Positions 18,950-29,036 are shown, counted from the stretch's first letter. The stretch: DNA of 64,000 nt from Chrysosporum bergii ANA360D (GCF_029891735.1 NZ_JANQDH010000038.1:1-64000), one strand, 5' to 3'. Numbers and translations are program-made. Notes: generated from the sequence alone by a model not told the origin.

Positions 18950-20248
18950 TTAAGCTTTGCAACAGTTATTTTGGGGCTGCTTTTGCGAACAGTCGCTACT
19001 TCCCATAGCATTACCCGCTAAATATGCTGTTGTCCAAGCACTTTGGAAGTTAAAACCACCGGTGACACCATCAATATCTAAAATTTCTCCGGCAAAGTAA
19101 AGACCTGGAATTAACTTACTTTCCATAGTCTTAAAGTTAACTTCTTTCAGGTTAACACCACCACAGGTGACAAATTCTTCTTTAAAAACTCCTTTACCGG
19201 TGATTAAATATTCTCCCTGAGTTATTTCTTGCAGTAGCTGATTTAATTTTTGGTTGGATAGTTCCGCCCAACGGTCTTCTGTGGTTATACCTGCCCGATC
19301 AATAACATATTGCCAGAGGCGATGGGGTAGCTCAACTCCCCGATGTAAAGCTATGGCTTTTTGTCCCCATTGGCTCTTAATTCCTAAGATTTTTTGCCGC
19401 ACTTGTTCTTGATGGAAATCAGGTAGCCAATTGATTAATAATCTGGCTTGATAGCGGTTTTCATGGAGAAATCTTGCACCCCAAGCCGAAAGTTTGAGGA
19501 CAGCAGGACCACTCATACCCCAGTGGGTAATTAATAATGACCCTGTTTGTGTTAGTTGGGGTTTGACTGTATCAGGTAAACGTAATTGTACTGGGTTGAC
19601 ACTCACCCCAGCTAAACACCTTAGCTTAGGGTCGGGAATATTAAAGGTAAATAAAGAAGGTACGGGGGGTTCTATATGATGACCTAGTTCTCTGGCGATT
19701 TTATAACCTATGGGGTTGCTTCCCGTGGCCAATAGTAGGCGATCGCACTGTTGCTTTACTCCTGATTTTAAACTAATTTCAAAACCATCTGCTGAAGCAA
19801 GTTTTTTCACAGCAACTACTGCTGTCCCCATGCGTAGTTCTACCCCACATTGAGCCGCAGTTTTGATGAGACATTCTACGATAGTTTCTGAACTATCTGT
19901 AATGGGAAACATCCGCCCATCGGCTTCTGTTTTCAAGTGGACACCATGGTCTCTAAACCAATTTACAGTATCTTGGGCTTGAAAACGGCTAAAAGCACCC
20001 CGCAAGGCTTTACCACCTCTGGGGTAATTTTGTACCAATCTAGCGGGTTCAAAGCAAGCATGAGTAACATTACAACGCCCTCCACCAGAAATTAATACCT
20101 TTGCTAGTGGTTGACGACTAGCTTCCAGTAAAGTGACTTGAGCGCCGGGATTAACTTGAGCAGAGGCGATGGCGGCGAAAAATCCCGCAGCCCCTCCCCC
20201 AATAACGACTATGTTTAATGGCAACGGTTTAATATTCAACAACAACAA
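18950..20248 (-). CDS. HI0933/BaiN-family flavoprotein
   Basis: An NAD(P)/FAD-dependent oxidoreductase-like protein of 432 residues. The FAD-binding Rossmann motif VVIGGGAAGFFAAI is at about 14-27, the family block SGGGRCNVTHACF near 54-66, and the C-terminal FAD motif GLYFAGEILDIDGVTGGFNF near 390-410. The family is widespread but its physiological substrate is not settled. It ends about 40 bp after the small gene at 20293 on the same strand, which suggests co-transcription. Confidence 0.88.
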   Translation of the reverse strand: MLLLNIKPLPLNIVVIGGGAAGFFAAIASAQVNPGAQVTLLEASRQPLAKVLISGGGRCNVTHACFEPARLVQNYPRGGKALRGAFSRFQAQDTVNWFRDHGVHLKTEADGRMFPITDSSETIVECLIKTAAQCGVELRMGTAVVAVKKLASADGFEISLKSGVKQQCDRLLLATGSNPIGYKIARELGHHIEPPVPSLFTFNIPDPKLRCLAGVSVNPVQLRLPDTVKPQLTQTGSLLITHWGMSGPAVLKLSAWGARFLHENRYQARLLINWLPDFHQEQVRQKILGIKSQWGQKAIALHRGVELPHRLWQYVIDRAGITTEDRWAELSNQKLNQLLQEITQGEYLITGKGVFKEEFVTCGGVNLKEVNFKTMESKLIPGLYFAGEILDIDGVTGGFNFQSAWTTAYLAGNAMGSSDCSQKQPQNNCCKA

Positions 20249-20292
20249 GGTTTTTATATATGATAATAACCTCCTTTAGTCCAACATACAGA

Positions 20293-20487
20293 CTACAAGC
20301 GCCACCAAGTCCTTTGCATATAGCTAAAAATCCCTGTGGTGATAGCCCCTAGGAACAACAGACCAATTACTCCCCCTGGAATAAAGGTCAAAATACCAAA
20401 ACCTCTTAGTATCCAGATGGCTAATCCAATACCCAGCAAAACACCAAAAATTTGCGTTAATGTCCGATTTAAGGAAGAACGATTCAT
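20293..20487 (-). CDS. 64-residue membrane protein, conserved type, function unknown
   Basis: The protein starts MNRSSLNRTLTQIFG and contains two hydrophobic helices (about 13-31 and 34-55) separated by a short Gly/Pro turn, ending in the basic-aromatic tail YMQRTWWRL. GAGAGGTAAATT lies before the ATG. No family is named with confidence. It is upstream of the flavoprotein gene with a 44-bp gap. Confidence 0.65.
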   Translation of the reverse strand: MNRSSLNRTLTQIFGVLLGIGLAIWILRGFGILTFIPGGVIGLLFLGAITTGIFSYMQRTWWRL

Positions 20488-20840
20488 TACAATAATTTAC
20501 CTCTCACATCAAGATTAACCAGCACCCAAGAAATCATTTTTTTAGCTTATATGGAGATTTTTAGCCCAAATTAGTGGTAAAAACCGATTTTTTGATGCCA
20601 GACACATTTGAATATTTATTTTTTGATGTTGACAATATCAATTTGCTAACCCACAATCAGAAAATATCAGATTGTATTTGTGCCATTCTAGCTGTTTCAA
20701 GTCCAATTTTCCTCCACAAGTGCTACTATTTTCAGAAGTACTAACCTATGGTTGTAAAAAAGTGACAAAAAATACAGTTATCCCAGTAAACTTTCGGTAT
20801 CCCTAACCGATGGAGAAGTTGAGGAGTAAGTAAAATTAAT
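20488..20840. other. Gene-free divergent intergenic region
   Basis: This 353-bp AT-rich gap separates divergent genes and should hold promoters for both. A small hairpin TCGGT-ATCCCTA-ACCGA lies near 20792-20809, and GAGGAG near 20820 precedes the plus-strand gene. No further gene was seen. Confidence 0.5.
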
Positions 20841-21398
20841 ATGTCTGCGTCTAATATCTCGGACTCAATTATTAAAGGTTTGAATATGCCTTGGAGTCAA
20901 GAAAGGCAATCGTCTTTGATGCAGGGTGAAATATTATTGCAAACGGAATCCCACACGGCCTGGGGTGGATGTGTGACAGCCTGTATGTATTTACCTTTGC
21001 TGCGCTGGCAGGTATGGCAGCAATTAACTGATTACCCCCGTTGGGTACAGTATTTTCCTGACATCACCACCAGCCAAGTTTTATCTAAAGGTGAAGTCAA
21101 ACGCTTGTATCAGGCGGCACAAAAGAGTTTTTTATTTTTTACGGCTCAAGTGGAAATTTATCTGGATGTAGTAGAACTACTAGGGCAGCAAATTCAATTT
21201 CGGATGCAAAAAGGGAGCTTTCTGGATTTTACAGCTAATTTAGACTTAAAAGACTTTGCCAATGGCACTTTGTTGGCATATCAAGTCAAAGCTACACCGA
21301 ATATTCCCATCCCGGCAGTTTTTATTCAACAAGCCATGAATTATGAGTTGCCCGCAAATATGCGTAAAATGCGACAAGTTCTATGTAAAGTTGAATAA
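20841..21398 (+). CDS. SRPBCC / polyketide-cyclase-like lipid-binding protein
   Basis: A 185-residue protein with the START-like SRPBCC fold pattern: LLRWQVWQQLTDYPRWVQYF near 50-70, then alternating strands and a long C-terminal helix (MNYELPANMRKMRQVLCK). Proteins of this class bind hydrophobic ligands, and the cyanobacterial relatives are mostly uncharacterised. It converges with clpB and shares a strong terminator with it. Confidence 0.75.
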   Translation: MSASNISDSIIKGLNMPWSQERQSSLMQGEILLQTESHTAWGGCVTACMYLPLLRWQVWQQLTDYPRWVQYFPDITTSQVLSKGEVKRLYQAAQKSFLFFTAQVEIYLDVVELLGQQIQFRMQKGSFLDFTANLDLKDFANGTLLAYQVKATPNIPIPAVFIQQAMNYELPANMRKMRQVLCKVE

Positions 21399-21401
21399 GA
21401 G

Positions 21402-21440
21402 AGGCCGGGGTGAGGAAAATCTCATTCCCCGGCCTTTTTT
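21402..21440 (+). terminator. Rho-independent terminator between the SRPBCC gene and clpB
   Basis: AGGCCGGGG (21402-21410) and CCCCGGCCT (21427-21435) form a perfect 9-bp stem followed by a T-run. The hairpin overlaps the last base pairs of clpB and can work for both converging genes. Confidence 0.92.
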
Positions 21441-24057
21441 AGACTGTGAATACCTCCGCAGGTAAACGATTGAGGGAAAGGCGCTCATTTTCTACGTCAA
21501 CAAAAATAGTGTCACCGTCGTTGAATTCTCCACGCAGGATAGCTTTGGCAATTTGAGTTTCTAATTCTCTTTGGATAGCCCGCTTGAGTGGACGCGCCCC
21601 ATAAACTGGGTCATATCCTACTTCAGCTAAAAAGTCAAGGGCAGCATCTGATAATCTCAAGGACATCTTGCGATCGCTTAGTCTTTCCCTTAGTCTCTCA
21701 ACCTGTAACAGAACAATTTGCCGCAGTTGTTTTTTATCCAAACTGTGGAAGATAATAAATTCATCAATACGGTTGAGGAATTCTGGGCGGAAAGTATTCC
21801 GCATAGCTTCCATGACTCGGCGACGCATTTCGTCGTAATGGGCTGGTTCCCCGGCCACATCCAGAATATACTGAGAACCGATATTACTGGTCATGATAAT
21901 AATTGTATTCTTGAAGTCTACAGTATGACCCTGGGCATCAGTGACACGACCATCATCGAGAATTTGCAGGAAGATATTAAAAACGTCTGGGTGTGCTTTT
22001 TCGATTTCATCGAACAGTATCACAGCATAAGGGCGACGACGAATGGCTTCTGTCAATTGTCCCCCTTCTTCGTAACCCACATATCCAGGAGGCGCACCAA
22101 TTAACCGGGAAACTGCGTGCTTCTCCATATACTCGGACATATCAATTCGCACTAAAGCTTCTTCAGTGTCGAACATATAAGCCGCCAGGGCTTTGGCTAA
22201 TTCTGTTTTACCTACCCCTGTAGGTCCCAAAAAGATAAAGCTAGCTATGGGACGATTAGGGTCCGCCAGTCCAGCACGCGATCGCTGTATAGCATCGGAC
22301 ACAGCCGTGACGGCTTCCCCTTGCCCAACTACGCGGTGATGTAGTTCTTCTTCCAAGTGTAACAGTTTTTCTTTTTCCGATTCTACTAATTTGCTGATGG
22401 GGATGCCTGTCCACTTAGAAATAACTTCGGCAATGTCGGCTTCTGTCACTTCTTCCCGCAATAGTGATTTACCAGTTTTTTGGGCGTTGGCTAATTCTCC
22501 TTCTGCTGTTTCTAATTTGCTGTGTAAATTGGTTAACTTGCCATATTTCAATTCAGCCGCCCGATTGAGGTCATAATTTCTTTCTGCTTGCTGGACTTCT
22601 AAGTTAACCCGGTCAATTTCTTCTTTAATTGATTGAATTTTGGTGATAATATCTTTTTCAGACTGCCATTGAGCCGTTAGGGTCCTTTGTTCTTCTTTAA
22701 GATCCGCTAGTTCCTTTTCAATTCTTTCTAAACGTTCTTTGGAAGCTGCATCTGTTTCTTTTTGTAAAGACAGCTTTTCCATTTCTAATTGTAAAATTTT
22801 GCGATCAATTTCGTCCAGTTCTTCTGGTTTAGAGGTAATTTCCATTTTCAGCCGGGCCGCTGCTTCGTCTACCAAATCAATGGCTTTATCTGGGAGGAAG
22901 CGATCGCTAATATACCGACTAGATAATGTAGCAGCCGCCACTAAAGAACTATCGGAAATTCTCACACCGTGGTGGACTTCATAGCGTTCTTTCAACCCGC
23001 GTAAAATAGAAATTGTATCTTCTACACTGGGCTGACCCACATAAACTTGTTGAAACCGTCTTTCTAAAGCCGCATCTTTTTCGATGTACTTACGATACTC
23101 ATCTAAAGTGGTAGCGCCAATACAACGCAACTCACCCCTGGCTAACATCGGTTTTAACAAGTTACCAGCATCCATCGCCCCTTGGGTCGCCCCAGCACCC
23201 ACCACCGTATGAATTTCATCAATAAATAAAACTATATTCCCACCTGATTCCGTCACTTCCTTTAATACTGCTTTCAGCCGTTCCTCAAATTCCCCCCGGA
23301 ATTTTGCCCCAGCGATTAAAGCCCCCATATCTAAGGCGATTAATTTCCGGTCTTTGAGAGACTGGGGGACATCTCCAGCAATAATGCGTTGTGCTAGTCC
23401 TTCAGCAATGGCTGTTTTACCAACCCCCGGTTCACCAATTAGCACGGGGTTATTCTTGGTACGACGGGAGAGTATTTGCACAGTGCGGCGAATTTCATCA
23501 TCCCGACCAATCACTGGATCAAGTTGACCTTTACGTGCTGCTTCTGTCAGGTCACGCCCGTATTTTTCCAGTGACTGGTATTTTCCTTCTGGATTTTGGT
23601 CGGTCACTTTTTGACTCCCACGAATTTGCTTAATAATGTTTTTTAGCTTGCCTTCATCTAACCCAAATTCTTGGCATAAACTTTTACCAAAGCGGTCATC
23701 TTTGGCGTAAGCCAACAATAAATGCTCGATGGAGATGTATTCGTCTTGGAAATCCTGACGATATCGTTCTGCTCTATCTAACAGGGTATCTAAGCTGCGT
23801 CCCAAAAATACAGATGTGCTGCTACCAGATACTTTGGGCTGGCGTTGGATGAATTGGTCGGTGCGATCGCGAATTTTTGGCAAATTCACACCCGCTTTAG
23901 TTAAAATACTACTAGCTAAACCTTCCTGTTCTAACAACGCTTTTAACAGGTGTTCGCTTTCTAGTTGCTGTTGCTGATGTTGTTTAGCTATATCTGGAGT
24001 TTGGGCGATGGCTTCCCAGGCTTTTTCAGTAAATTGGTTAGGATTAGTAGGCTGCAT
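21439..24057 (-). CDS. clpB: ClpB disaggregase
   Basis: A hexameric AAA+ chaperone that resolves aggregated proteins with DnaK. The chosen ATG at 24057 gives 872 residues, the size of cyanobacterial ClpB1; the frame stays open 40 codons further upstream but that segment looks non-coding. Seen in order: Clp N domain, first Walker [14 protein letters not shown] near 205, first Walker [15 protein letters not shown], the coiled-coil middle domain (about 400-525, rich in K/E heptads), second Walker [14 protein letters not shown] near 608, and second Walker [15 protein letters not shown]. No CIRCE element was found upstream. Confidence 0.97.
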   Translation of the reverse strand: MQPTNPNQFTEKAWEAIAQTPDIAKQHQQQQLESEHLLKALLEQEGLASSILTKAGVNLPKIRDRTDQFIQRQPKVSGSSTSVFLGRSLDTLLDRAERYRQDFQDEYISIEHLLLAYAKDDRFGKSLCQEFGLDEGKLKNIIKQIRGSQKVTDQNPEGKYQSLEKYGRDLTEAARKGQLDPVIGRDDEIRRTVQILSRRTKNNPVLIGEPGVGKTAIAEGLAQRIIAGDVPQSLKDRKLIALDMGALIAGAKFRGEFEERLKAVLKEVTESGGNIVLFIDEIHTVVGAGATQGAMDAGNLLKPMLARGELRCIGATTLDEYRKYIEKDAALERRFQQVYVGQPSVEDTISILRGLKERYEVHHGVRISDSSLVAAATLSSRYISDRFLPDKAIDLVDEAAARLKMEITSKPEELDEIDRKILQLEMEKLSLQKETDAASKERLERIEKELADLKEEQRTLTAQWQSEKDIITKIQSIKEEIDRVNLEVQQAERNYDLNRAAELKYGKLTNLHSKLETAEGELANAQKTGKSLLREEVTEADIAEVISKWTGIPISKLVESEKEKLLHLEEELHHRVVGQGEAVTAVSDAIQRSRAGLADPNRPIASFIFLGPTGVGKTELAKALAAYMFDTEEALVRIDMSEYMEKHAVSRLIGAPPGYVGYEEGGQLTEAIRRRPYAVILFDEIEKAHPDVFNIFLQILDDGRVTDAQGHTVDFKNTIIIMTSNIGSQYILDVAGEPAHYDEMRRRVMEAMRNTFRPEFLNRIDEFIIFHSLDKKQLRQIVLLQVERLRERLSDRKMSLRLSDAALDFLAEVGYDPVYGARPLKRAIQRELETQIAKAILRGEFNDGDTIFVDVENERLSLNRLPAEVFTV

Positions 24058-24250
24058 AGGCTTTTGCAATAATAAAGAGGAATTGCCAAGAGTAACTGCT
24101 GGCTCTGCCGACTTCAAACTTCTATGATTAATCAATATTCTAAGAACCGGGGATAATTTACCTGGATCGGTGTTCACGTCTTGAGCAAGTAGTATTTTCC
24201 TCTAATCTTCTGCTACCCCGTCCCACTAATTTTACTAATAATACTCAACC

Positions 24251-24282
24251 AGGGGAGATCAGCTAACACACCCATCTCCCCT
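24251..24282 (-). terminator. 9-bp stem after the YqaE-like gene
   Basis: AGGGGAGAT (24251-24259) and ATCTCCCCT (24274-24282) form a perfect stem with a 14-base loop, six bases past the stop codon at 24288. There is no T-run, so termination is inferred. Confidence 0.55.
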
Positions 24283-24287
24283 AACTA

Positions 24288-24446
24288 TTATTTCCTAGCA
24301 ATGATCCACACTGCGTGAACTATTCCTGGAATATAACCCAACAGGGTCAACAGGATGTTAATCCAAAAATCCATACCAAAACCAACCTGTAGAAATACTC
24401 CCAGAGGTGGGAAGAAAATAGCACATAAGATCCGAATTATATCCAT
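24288..24446 (-). CDS. YqaE/Pmp3-family (UPF0057) membrane protein
   Basis: A 52-residue protein with two hydrophobic helices (IIRILCAIFFPPLGVFL and FWINILLTLLGYIPGIVHAV). It shows the family hallmarks FPPLGVFLQ and LGYIPGIVHA. Relatives in yeast and plants (Pmp3, RCI2) protect membrane potential under salt or cold; the bacterial role is less clear. AGGAGG five bases before the ATG supports the start. It stands between clpB and the SUI1-like gene on the same strand. Confidence 0.9.
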   Translation of the reverse strand: MDIIRILCAIFFPPLGVFLQVGFGMDFWINILLTLLGYIPGIVHAVWIIARK

Positions 24447-24537
24447 TACAACCTCCTGTTAATATTCAAATCTGCTCATCCAGTACCATTAGATTGGTGA
24501 GTAAATGGTTTTATGGAAGTGTAGTAACCCACACCCA

Positions 24538-24879
24538 TTAACCACCGCTAATTTTGGCTTTGTAACCTAACTTGGTGAGAATTTCCCAAATTTTTTGTTT
24601 ATGGTCTCCCTGAATTTCAATTTCATTGTCCTTGACAGTCCCACCACTACCGCATTGAGTTTTTAACTGCTTAACTAAACCTGCTAAAACTTCTGGCTTG
24701 GTCTGAAAACCGCTAATCACTGTCACAGTTTTACCCTTGCGTCCTTTACGAGAAGCCTGTACCTTGAGGTTTTGTTGCTGTGGGGGTAGTTCAGGAGTCG
24801 CTCTTTCTGTAGCCGCAGAATTATCATCGCCAAATTCGCGGTAGACAAAACGTTGCTGGGAAGGTTGAGAAGAAGACAT
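24538..24879 (-). CDS. SUI1/YciH-family translation factor
   Basis: A 113-residue protein with a disordered, charged N-terminus and a C-terminal SUI1 domain (KTVTVISGFQTKPEVLAGLV, then GSGGTVKDNEIEIQGDHKQK, then ILTKLGYKAK). The family is related to eIF1. Bacterial YciH may affect start-site fidelity, but its role in cyanobacteria is not established. It is followed upstream by the remains of an insertion element. Confidence 0.9.
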   Translation of the reverse strand: MSSSQPSQQRFVYREFGDDNSAATERATPELPPQQQNLKVQASRKGRKGKTVTVISGFQTKPEVLAGLVKQLKTQCGSGGTVKDNEIEIQGDHKQKIWEILTKLGYKAKISGG

Positions 24880-24935
24880 AAATTTTTTGAACAGAAAAAA
24901 TCTAACATGAATTGGGATGGGACTTGCACTCCCAT

Positions 24936-25097
24936 CTATGCTTTATATCTAAAAAATGGGTTGAAAACCCCGTTGTAGAACGACGGCTTTTCTTGATTCT
25001 GGATATATTTCTTCAGCACCTCAAATGGCGCACCACCAACAGAAGACACAAAGTAACTATAAATTAGTTCAAGACTTTCATGCGTAAAACTTTTCTT
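24936..25097 (-). pseudogene. IS200/IS605 TnpA C-terminal remnant
   Basis: The minus-strand frame reads SFTHESLELIYSYFVSSVGG, then APFEVLKKYIQNQ, and stops at TAG 24938-24936. The SYFVSSVGG...KKYIQNQ block is the C-terminal alpha-helical region of the Y1 transposase TnpA. The catalytic tyrosine-bearing helix and the HUH N-terminus are absent, and an in-frame stop lies at 25100-25098. It sits divergently to the right-end module at 25317-25437, as tnpA does to tnpB in IS605 elements. Confidence 0.8.
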
Positions 25098-25316
25098 CTA
25101 TAGTTAGTAACACAAACCCAGTGTATTTTCAAGTCTGAGATACTATGTGTTTCATGTCTTAAACCACTTGTGATTTTTGCTTAAACAGTGTAGAATCTAT
25201 TGGCTATGTTATCAACAGACTAATGTTAGCACAAATCTGTTTGCTCAGTGTTGTGTTTAAATTGCAATACTCTTGCAGACAGAAATGAGAATGGTGCTAA
25301 GAATATAAAAATAAAT

Positions 25317-25437
25317 GGTCGGCATGGGGCATCGGCACGACCTAAAATGGACAGGGAGTGACTGTAAGACTGTTTCGGCAGCGAGTTACTGTGAACTGTC
25401 AAGAATCACCGACCTTCAAGGCCGGTGAGTATGTCAA
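25317..25437 (+). mobile_element. IS605-type right end / omega-RNA-like module, copy a
   Basis: A 121-bp module with strong identity to 60404-60573 and to part of 52605-52742: shared blocks are GGCATGGGGCATCGGCACGAC, GTGAAC-GTCAAGAATCACC and a terminal hairpin (ACCGACCTT / AAGGCCGGT) followed by GTATGTCAA. The two complete copies differ by paired G-C/G-U changes in the hairpin stem, so RNA folding is conserved. The layout matches the 3' end of tnpB elements from which the omega RNA and transposon right end derive. No tnpB is present. It ends 35 bp before trpB. The 25098-25316 stretch shows no other gene. Confidence 0.75.
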
Positions 25438-25472
25438 AATGATAATGTCCCTGCTGTAATCAAAAAATTTCC

Positions 25473-26717
25473 GTGACTACTACACCCCTTTCTCCAAATT
25501 CCCGATTAAATATTCAAGTTCCCGACGTACAAGGACGCTTTGGACGCTTTGGCGGTAAGTACGTCCCGGAAACACTTATGCCGGCTTTGGCTGAATTAGA
25601 AACAGCTTATCAGCAATACCGCCATGACCCCAGTTTTCAACTAGAATTACAACAACTACTGCGAGACTATGTAGGACGTGTAACACCTTTATACTTTGCT
25701 GAACGCCTGACCGCTCATTATGCCCGACCAGATGGCACTGGAGCGCAAATTTACTTAAAGCGTGAAGATTTAAATCACACAGGCGCTCACAAAATTAATA
25801 ACGCATTAGGTCAAGTATTATTGGCCAAGCGCATGGGTAAGCAAAGAATTATTGCTGAAACAGGCGCTGGACAACATGGAGTAGCAACGGCCACGGTTTG
25901 CGCTCGTTTTGGGCTGGAATGTGTAATTTATATGGGCGTTCATGATATGGAACGCCAGTCCCTAAATGTATTCAGAATGCGACTGATGGGGGCTGAGGTT
26001 CGTCCAGTAGAAGCGGGAACGGGAACCCTGAAAGATGCTACTTCTGAGGCCATCCGGGATTGGGTAACCAATGTAGAAACAACTCACTACATTTTGGGTT
26101 CTGTAGCGGGACCCCATCCTTACCCCATGATAGTACGGGATTTCCACGCTGTGATAGGTCAAGAAACTCGCGCCCAATCCCTGGAAAAGTGGGGCTGTTT
26201 ACCTGATATTCTCATGGCTTGTGTGGGTGGTGGTTCCAATGCTATGGGCTTATTTCACGAGTTTGTTAATGAGGCTTCTATCCGGTTAATTGGTGTAGAA
26301 GCAGCAGGTGAAGGTGTCAACACAGACAAACACGCAGCCACCTTGACAAAAGGACAAGTTGGTGTATTGCACGGTGCCATGAGCTATCTGTTACAAGATG
26401 AAGAAGGGCAAATCACTGAGGCACACTCAATTAGTGCGGGTTTAGATTATCCCGGTGTAGGACCAGAGCATAGTTATTTAAAAGATACCGGACGGGCTGA
26501 ATATTACAGCGTCACCGATGCAGAAGCTTTAGCAGCATTCCAGCGTTTATCCAGGTTAGAGGGAATCATACCAGCTTTAGAAACTGCTCACGCCATCGCC
26601 TATCTGGAAACCCTCTGTCCTCAACTGAGTGGTAGTCCGCGCATTGTTCTTAACTGTTCTGGACGGGGCGATAAGGATGTGCAAACCGTCGCCAAGTTTT
26701 TAATGCCGGCAGAATAA
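25473..26717 (+). CDS. trpB: Tryptophan synthase beta subunit
   Basis: The PLP enzyme joining indole and serine. It has 414 residues. The PLP-binding Lys is in [13 protein letters not shown] near 106. The motif [12 protein letters not shown] follows, then GGGSNAMG for the phosphate group and the C-terminal [10 protein letters not shown]. The start is a GTG at 25473 with no good Shine-Dalgarno; no better start lies nearby. trpA is not adjacent, as is usual in cyanobacteria. Its leader runs into the mobile-element end at 25437, which may have moved its promoter. Confidence 0.97.
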   Translation: MTTTPLSPNSRLNIQVPDVQGRFGRFGGKYVPETLMPALAELETAYQQYRHDPSFQLELQQLLRDYVGRVTPLYFAERLTAHYARPDGTGAQIYLKREDLNHTGAHKINNALGQVLLAKRMGKQRIIAETGAGQHGVATATVCARFGLECVIYMGVHDMERQSLNVFRMRLMGAEVRPVEAGTGTLKDATSEAIRDWVTNVETTHYILGSVAGPHPYPMIVRDFHAVIGQETRAQSLEKWGCLPDILMACVGGGSNAMGLFHEFVNEASIRLIGVEAAGEGVNTDKHAATLTKGQVGVLHGAMSYLLQDEEGQITEAHSISAGLDYPGVGPEHSYLKDTGRAEYYSVTDAEALAAFQRLSRLEGIIPALETAHAIAYLETLCPQLSGSPRIVLNCSGRGDKDVQTVAKFLMPAE

Positions 26718-26741
26718 CTCTGATGCGATTATAAGTCACGG

Positions 26742-26760
26742 GGTGGGCATCTTGCCCGCC
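26742..26760. repeat. Short palindromic repeat (GGATGC-like family)
   Basis: GGTGGGCA (26742-26749) pairs with TGCCCGCC (26753-26760) with one G-U pair and a 3-base loop, between trpB and the ATPase gene. It resembles the palindrome at 54341-54357. Confidence 0.5.
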
Positions 26761-26833
26761 TAATGTTAATAATATGTAATTTTGAATTTCTTATAGTTAC
26801 GATAGAAGGAATTTACTAAACACCTCAATAATT

Positions 26834-28180
26834 ATGTTAATCCGGTTTACAGTAGAAAACTTCCTTTCCTTCAACCAAAGGATAGATTTTAATATGATTG
26901 CTTCCCATGATACTAATCACAGTCATCATGTAGTTGGAGGTGATTCTCAGGAGTCAATAAAATTACTCAGAACCTCTATAATTTATGGTGCTAATGCTTC
27001 TGGCAAATCTAACTTAATTAAAGCTATGAAATTTGCTAGAGATTTTATTGTAAATGGGGTTGAAAAAAATACAAATATAAATATTAATAATTTTAAACTA
27101 GATAAAACCTGCTACATAAAACCATCTAGATTTGAGTTTGAGTTTAGGACTCATAATAAACAGTATGCTTATGGTTTTTTAGTTGATAAACATCAAATCC
27201 ATGAAGAATGGTTGTTTGAAATTGGTATAAATATAGAAACACCAATTTATGAAAGAATGGGAGAAGATATTAATTTTCATGATTTTAATCATGAGTTTTT
27301 TATGAATATTTCTGAAGATGAAAAAAATAGAATTCGTTATGAAGCAAAGAGTACAAGAGAAAATTTACTTTTTTTGACCAATTCACAAGAACGGAAAATA
27401 AAAGAGGTAAAACCTATATATCAATGGTTTAGTGATGTTTTAAAAATTGTTTTTCCTAATTCCAAGCCTTCACTACCTTTTTTTACAGTTCAAGATTCTT
27501 TAAGTAAGTTTTTAGAATCATTAGATTTAGGAATTAAAAAAATTACTACTAAGAGAATTGATTTAGAAAAGTATAAAGAAATACCCTCAGAAATTAAAGA
27601 GGAAATCAAGAAAGACTTTCCTTATGCAGAAGGTGAAAATAACGCAATATTTATACCCACATTACAATGTATTATCTCTAAAGCACAAGATGAAACCGAC
27701 AAATTGATAGTTATTAATTTATCACCAGTCAGGTTCGATAAAGAAAATAGCGAAGTAGAATTTGAAATATCAGAAGAGTCCGATGGGACACAAAGATTAA
27801 TGGATTTATTCCCTATGCTACAGCACTTAGCCCGGGGAAATGCTGTTTATGTAATAGATGAAATTGAAAGAAGTCTACATTCTCTACTAATGAAAAAACT
27901 GTTTGATTATTTTCTAAATCAACCAAATCAACCGGGAAAAAACTTAAATAGTCAATTAATTGCAACTACCCATGATGTTTACTTACTAGATATAAAAAAT
28001 ATTTTTAGAAAAGATGAAATTTGGTTTGTAGAAAAAGATAAATACGGCCAATCTTTACTTTATTCCCTAGCGAATACAGATGTTGAAGGTCTAGATTTAG
28101 CTGCTGGATATCTTAATGGAAGATTTGGAGCAATACCTTTTATTGAAGATTTAAAATTATTGGGATGGAGTCAGGAGTAA
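26834..28180 (+). CDS. AAA/SMC-like ATPase (RloA/AbiL type) of a putative defence pair
   Basis: A 448-residue ATPase. The N-terminus MLIRFTVENFLSFNQRI is typical of the AAA_21/OLD-like group. Walker A GANASGKSN is at 52-60, an ABC-signature-like ESDGTQRLMDL near 315, Walker B VYVIDEIERSLH near 337, and an H-switch TTHDVYLLD near 377. It is followed four bases later by a RloB-like gene. In related systems (AbiL, RloAB, PARIS) such an ATPase senses a phage signal and controls the partner effector. The pair is clearly more AT-rich than trpB and psaB on either side, suggesting horizontal acquisition. The specific trigger cannot be told. Confidence 0.85.
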   Translation: MLIRFTVENFLSFNQRIDFNMIASHDTNHSHHVVGGDSQESIKLLRTSIIYGANASGKSNLIKAMKFARDFIVNGVEKNTNININNFKLDKTCYIKPSRFEFEFRTHNKQYAYGFLVDKHQIHEEWLFEIGINIETPIYERMGEDINFHDFNHEFFMNISEDEKNRIRYEAKSTRENLLFLTNSQERKIKEVKPIYQWFSDVLKIVFPNSKPSLPFFTVQDSLSKFLESLDLGIKKITTKRIDLEKYKEIPSEIKEEIKKDFPYAEGENNAIFIPTLQCIISKAQDETDKLIVINLSPVRFDKENSEVEFEISEESDGTQRLMDLFPMLQHLARGNAVYVIDEIERSLHSLLMKKLFDYFLNQPNQPGKNLNSQLIATTHDVYLLDIKNIFRKDEIWFVEKDKYGQSLLYSLANTDVEGLDLAAGYLNGRFGAIPFIEDLKLLGWSQE

Positions 28181-28184
28181 TAAC

Positions 28185-28943
28185 ATGGGGAGAGAAAGGA
28201 ACACAGATTATCAAGGTAGATCAAGTTATATTGCTAGTAAATGTGGTAAAGATGGAAAATGGAGACTATATATCATAGCTGCGGAAGGGGATAAAACAGA
28301 ATATAAATATTTTAAGGCCTTAAAGACACAATATGAACAGCATTTTAATCTTGGTAATGTTCATGTGGAGTTTATAGATAGAAAAGAAGAGGAAGCTGGA
28401 AACTCATCTCCTCGGTATGTATATAAAACTTTGCTTAAATTCTCTGAAGAGTTAAAGAAACAATGGGATCTTACAGAATATGATGAATTATGGATGATAA
28501 TAGACACTGACGAATATGATAATCGTAGAACAGATATTTCTGAGATAGAGCAAATATGTCGTGAAAATCCTATGTATAAATTAGGCATTAGCAATCCATG
28601 CTTTGAAATCTGGTTGATTCTCCACTTTTTTGATTTAGAAACCGGGTTACAAGATGCTATTCCAGGAAATACAGAAGATATTACCTTAAAAGATTATATT
28701 CAAAATCAATCTATTAAACAAAGAGCAAAATATTGTAAAAAATTGTGGAATATGATTCACCAAAGACAGAAGCAACCATCTTATGTACAACTAATAGAAT
28801 ACATACCACAAGCCATTCCGAGAGCCAAAATCCTGGGTGAATGTAACCCCAATGATCCACATTATCCACAAAGTAAAATTGCTACGGAAGTTTACAAGTT
28901 GCTCGAAAAATTGACACAACTGTCTATGAATGTACAGATTTAA
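28185..28943 (+). CDS. RloB-like (TOPRIM-type) putative effector
   Basis: A 252-residue protein with the RloB fold pattern: LYIIAAEGDKTEYKYFKAL near 28-46 with a conserved Glu at 34, and WMIIDTDEYDN near 103-113 with Asp107 and Asp109. This E...DxD set resembles TOPRIM nuclease active sites. ISNPCFEIWLILHF near 138-151 is another family block. It starts four bases after the ATPase stop, so the two are surely co-translated. By analogy with AbiLii and AriB it may be a toxin or RNase acting after ATPase release. That activity is inferred. Confidence 0.85.
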   Translation: MGRERNTDYQGRSSYIASKCGKDGKWRLYIIAAEGDKTEYKYFKALKTQYEQHFNLGNVHVEFIDRKEEEAGNSSPRYVYKTLLKFSEELKKQWDLTEYDELWMIIDTDEYDNRRTDISEIEQICRENPMYKLGISNPCFEIWLILHFFDLETGLQDAIPGNTEDITLKDYIQNQSIKQRAKYCKKLWNMIHQRQKQPSYVQLIEYIPQAIPRAKILGECNPNDPHYPQSKIATEVYKLLEKLTQLSMNVQI

Positions 28944-29009
28944 GGAATTTTGAAGGATAATTGAGATTAATATTATTTTTTTATTTTAATTAAGTTAAAA
29001 GAGAAATAT

Positions 29010-29036
29010 CCCCACCTTACGGTGGGGCTATTTTTA
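29010..29036. terminator. Bidirectional terminator between the RloB gene and psaB
   Basis: CCCCACC (29010-29016) and GGTGGGG (29021-29027) form a stem with loop TTAC, followed by a T-rich run on the plus strand. On the minus strand the hairpin stands just past psaB and is followed by A/T-rich sequence. Confidence 0.85.

Noticed and set aside
21718-22104. 128-codon plus-strand frame opposite clpB
   Set aside because: It is antisense to the second AAA+ domain of ClpB, with no recognisable product.
24058-24177. Longer N-terminus of ClpB (40 residues)
   Set aside because: Starting at 24057 gives the standard 872-residue ClpB1; the upstream part lacks family resemblance.
24723-24935. Alternative 70-codon minus-strand frame over the SUI1 gene
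   Set aside because: The SUI1 domain is in the other frame and complete.
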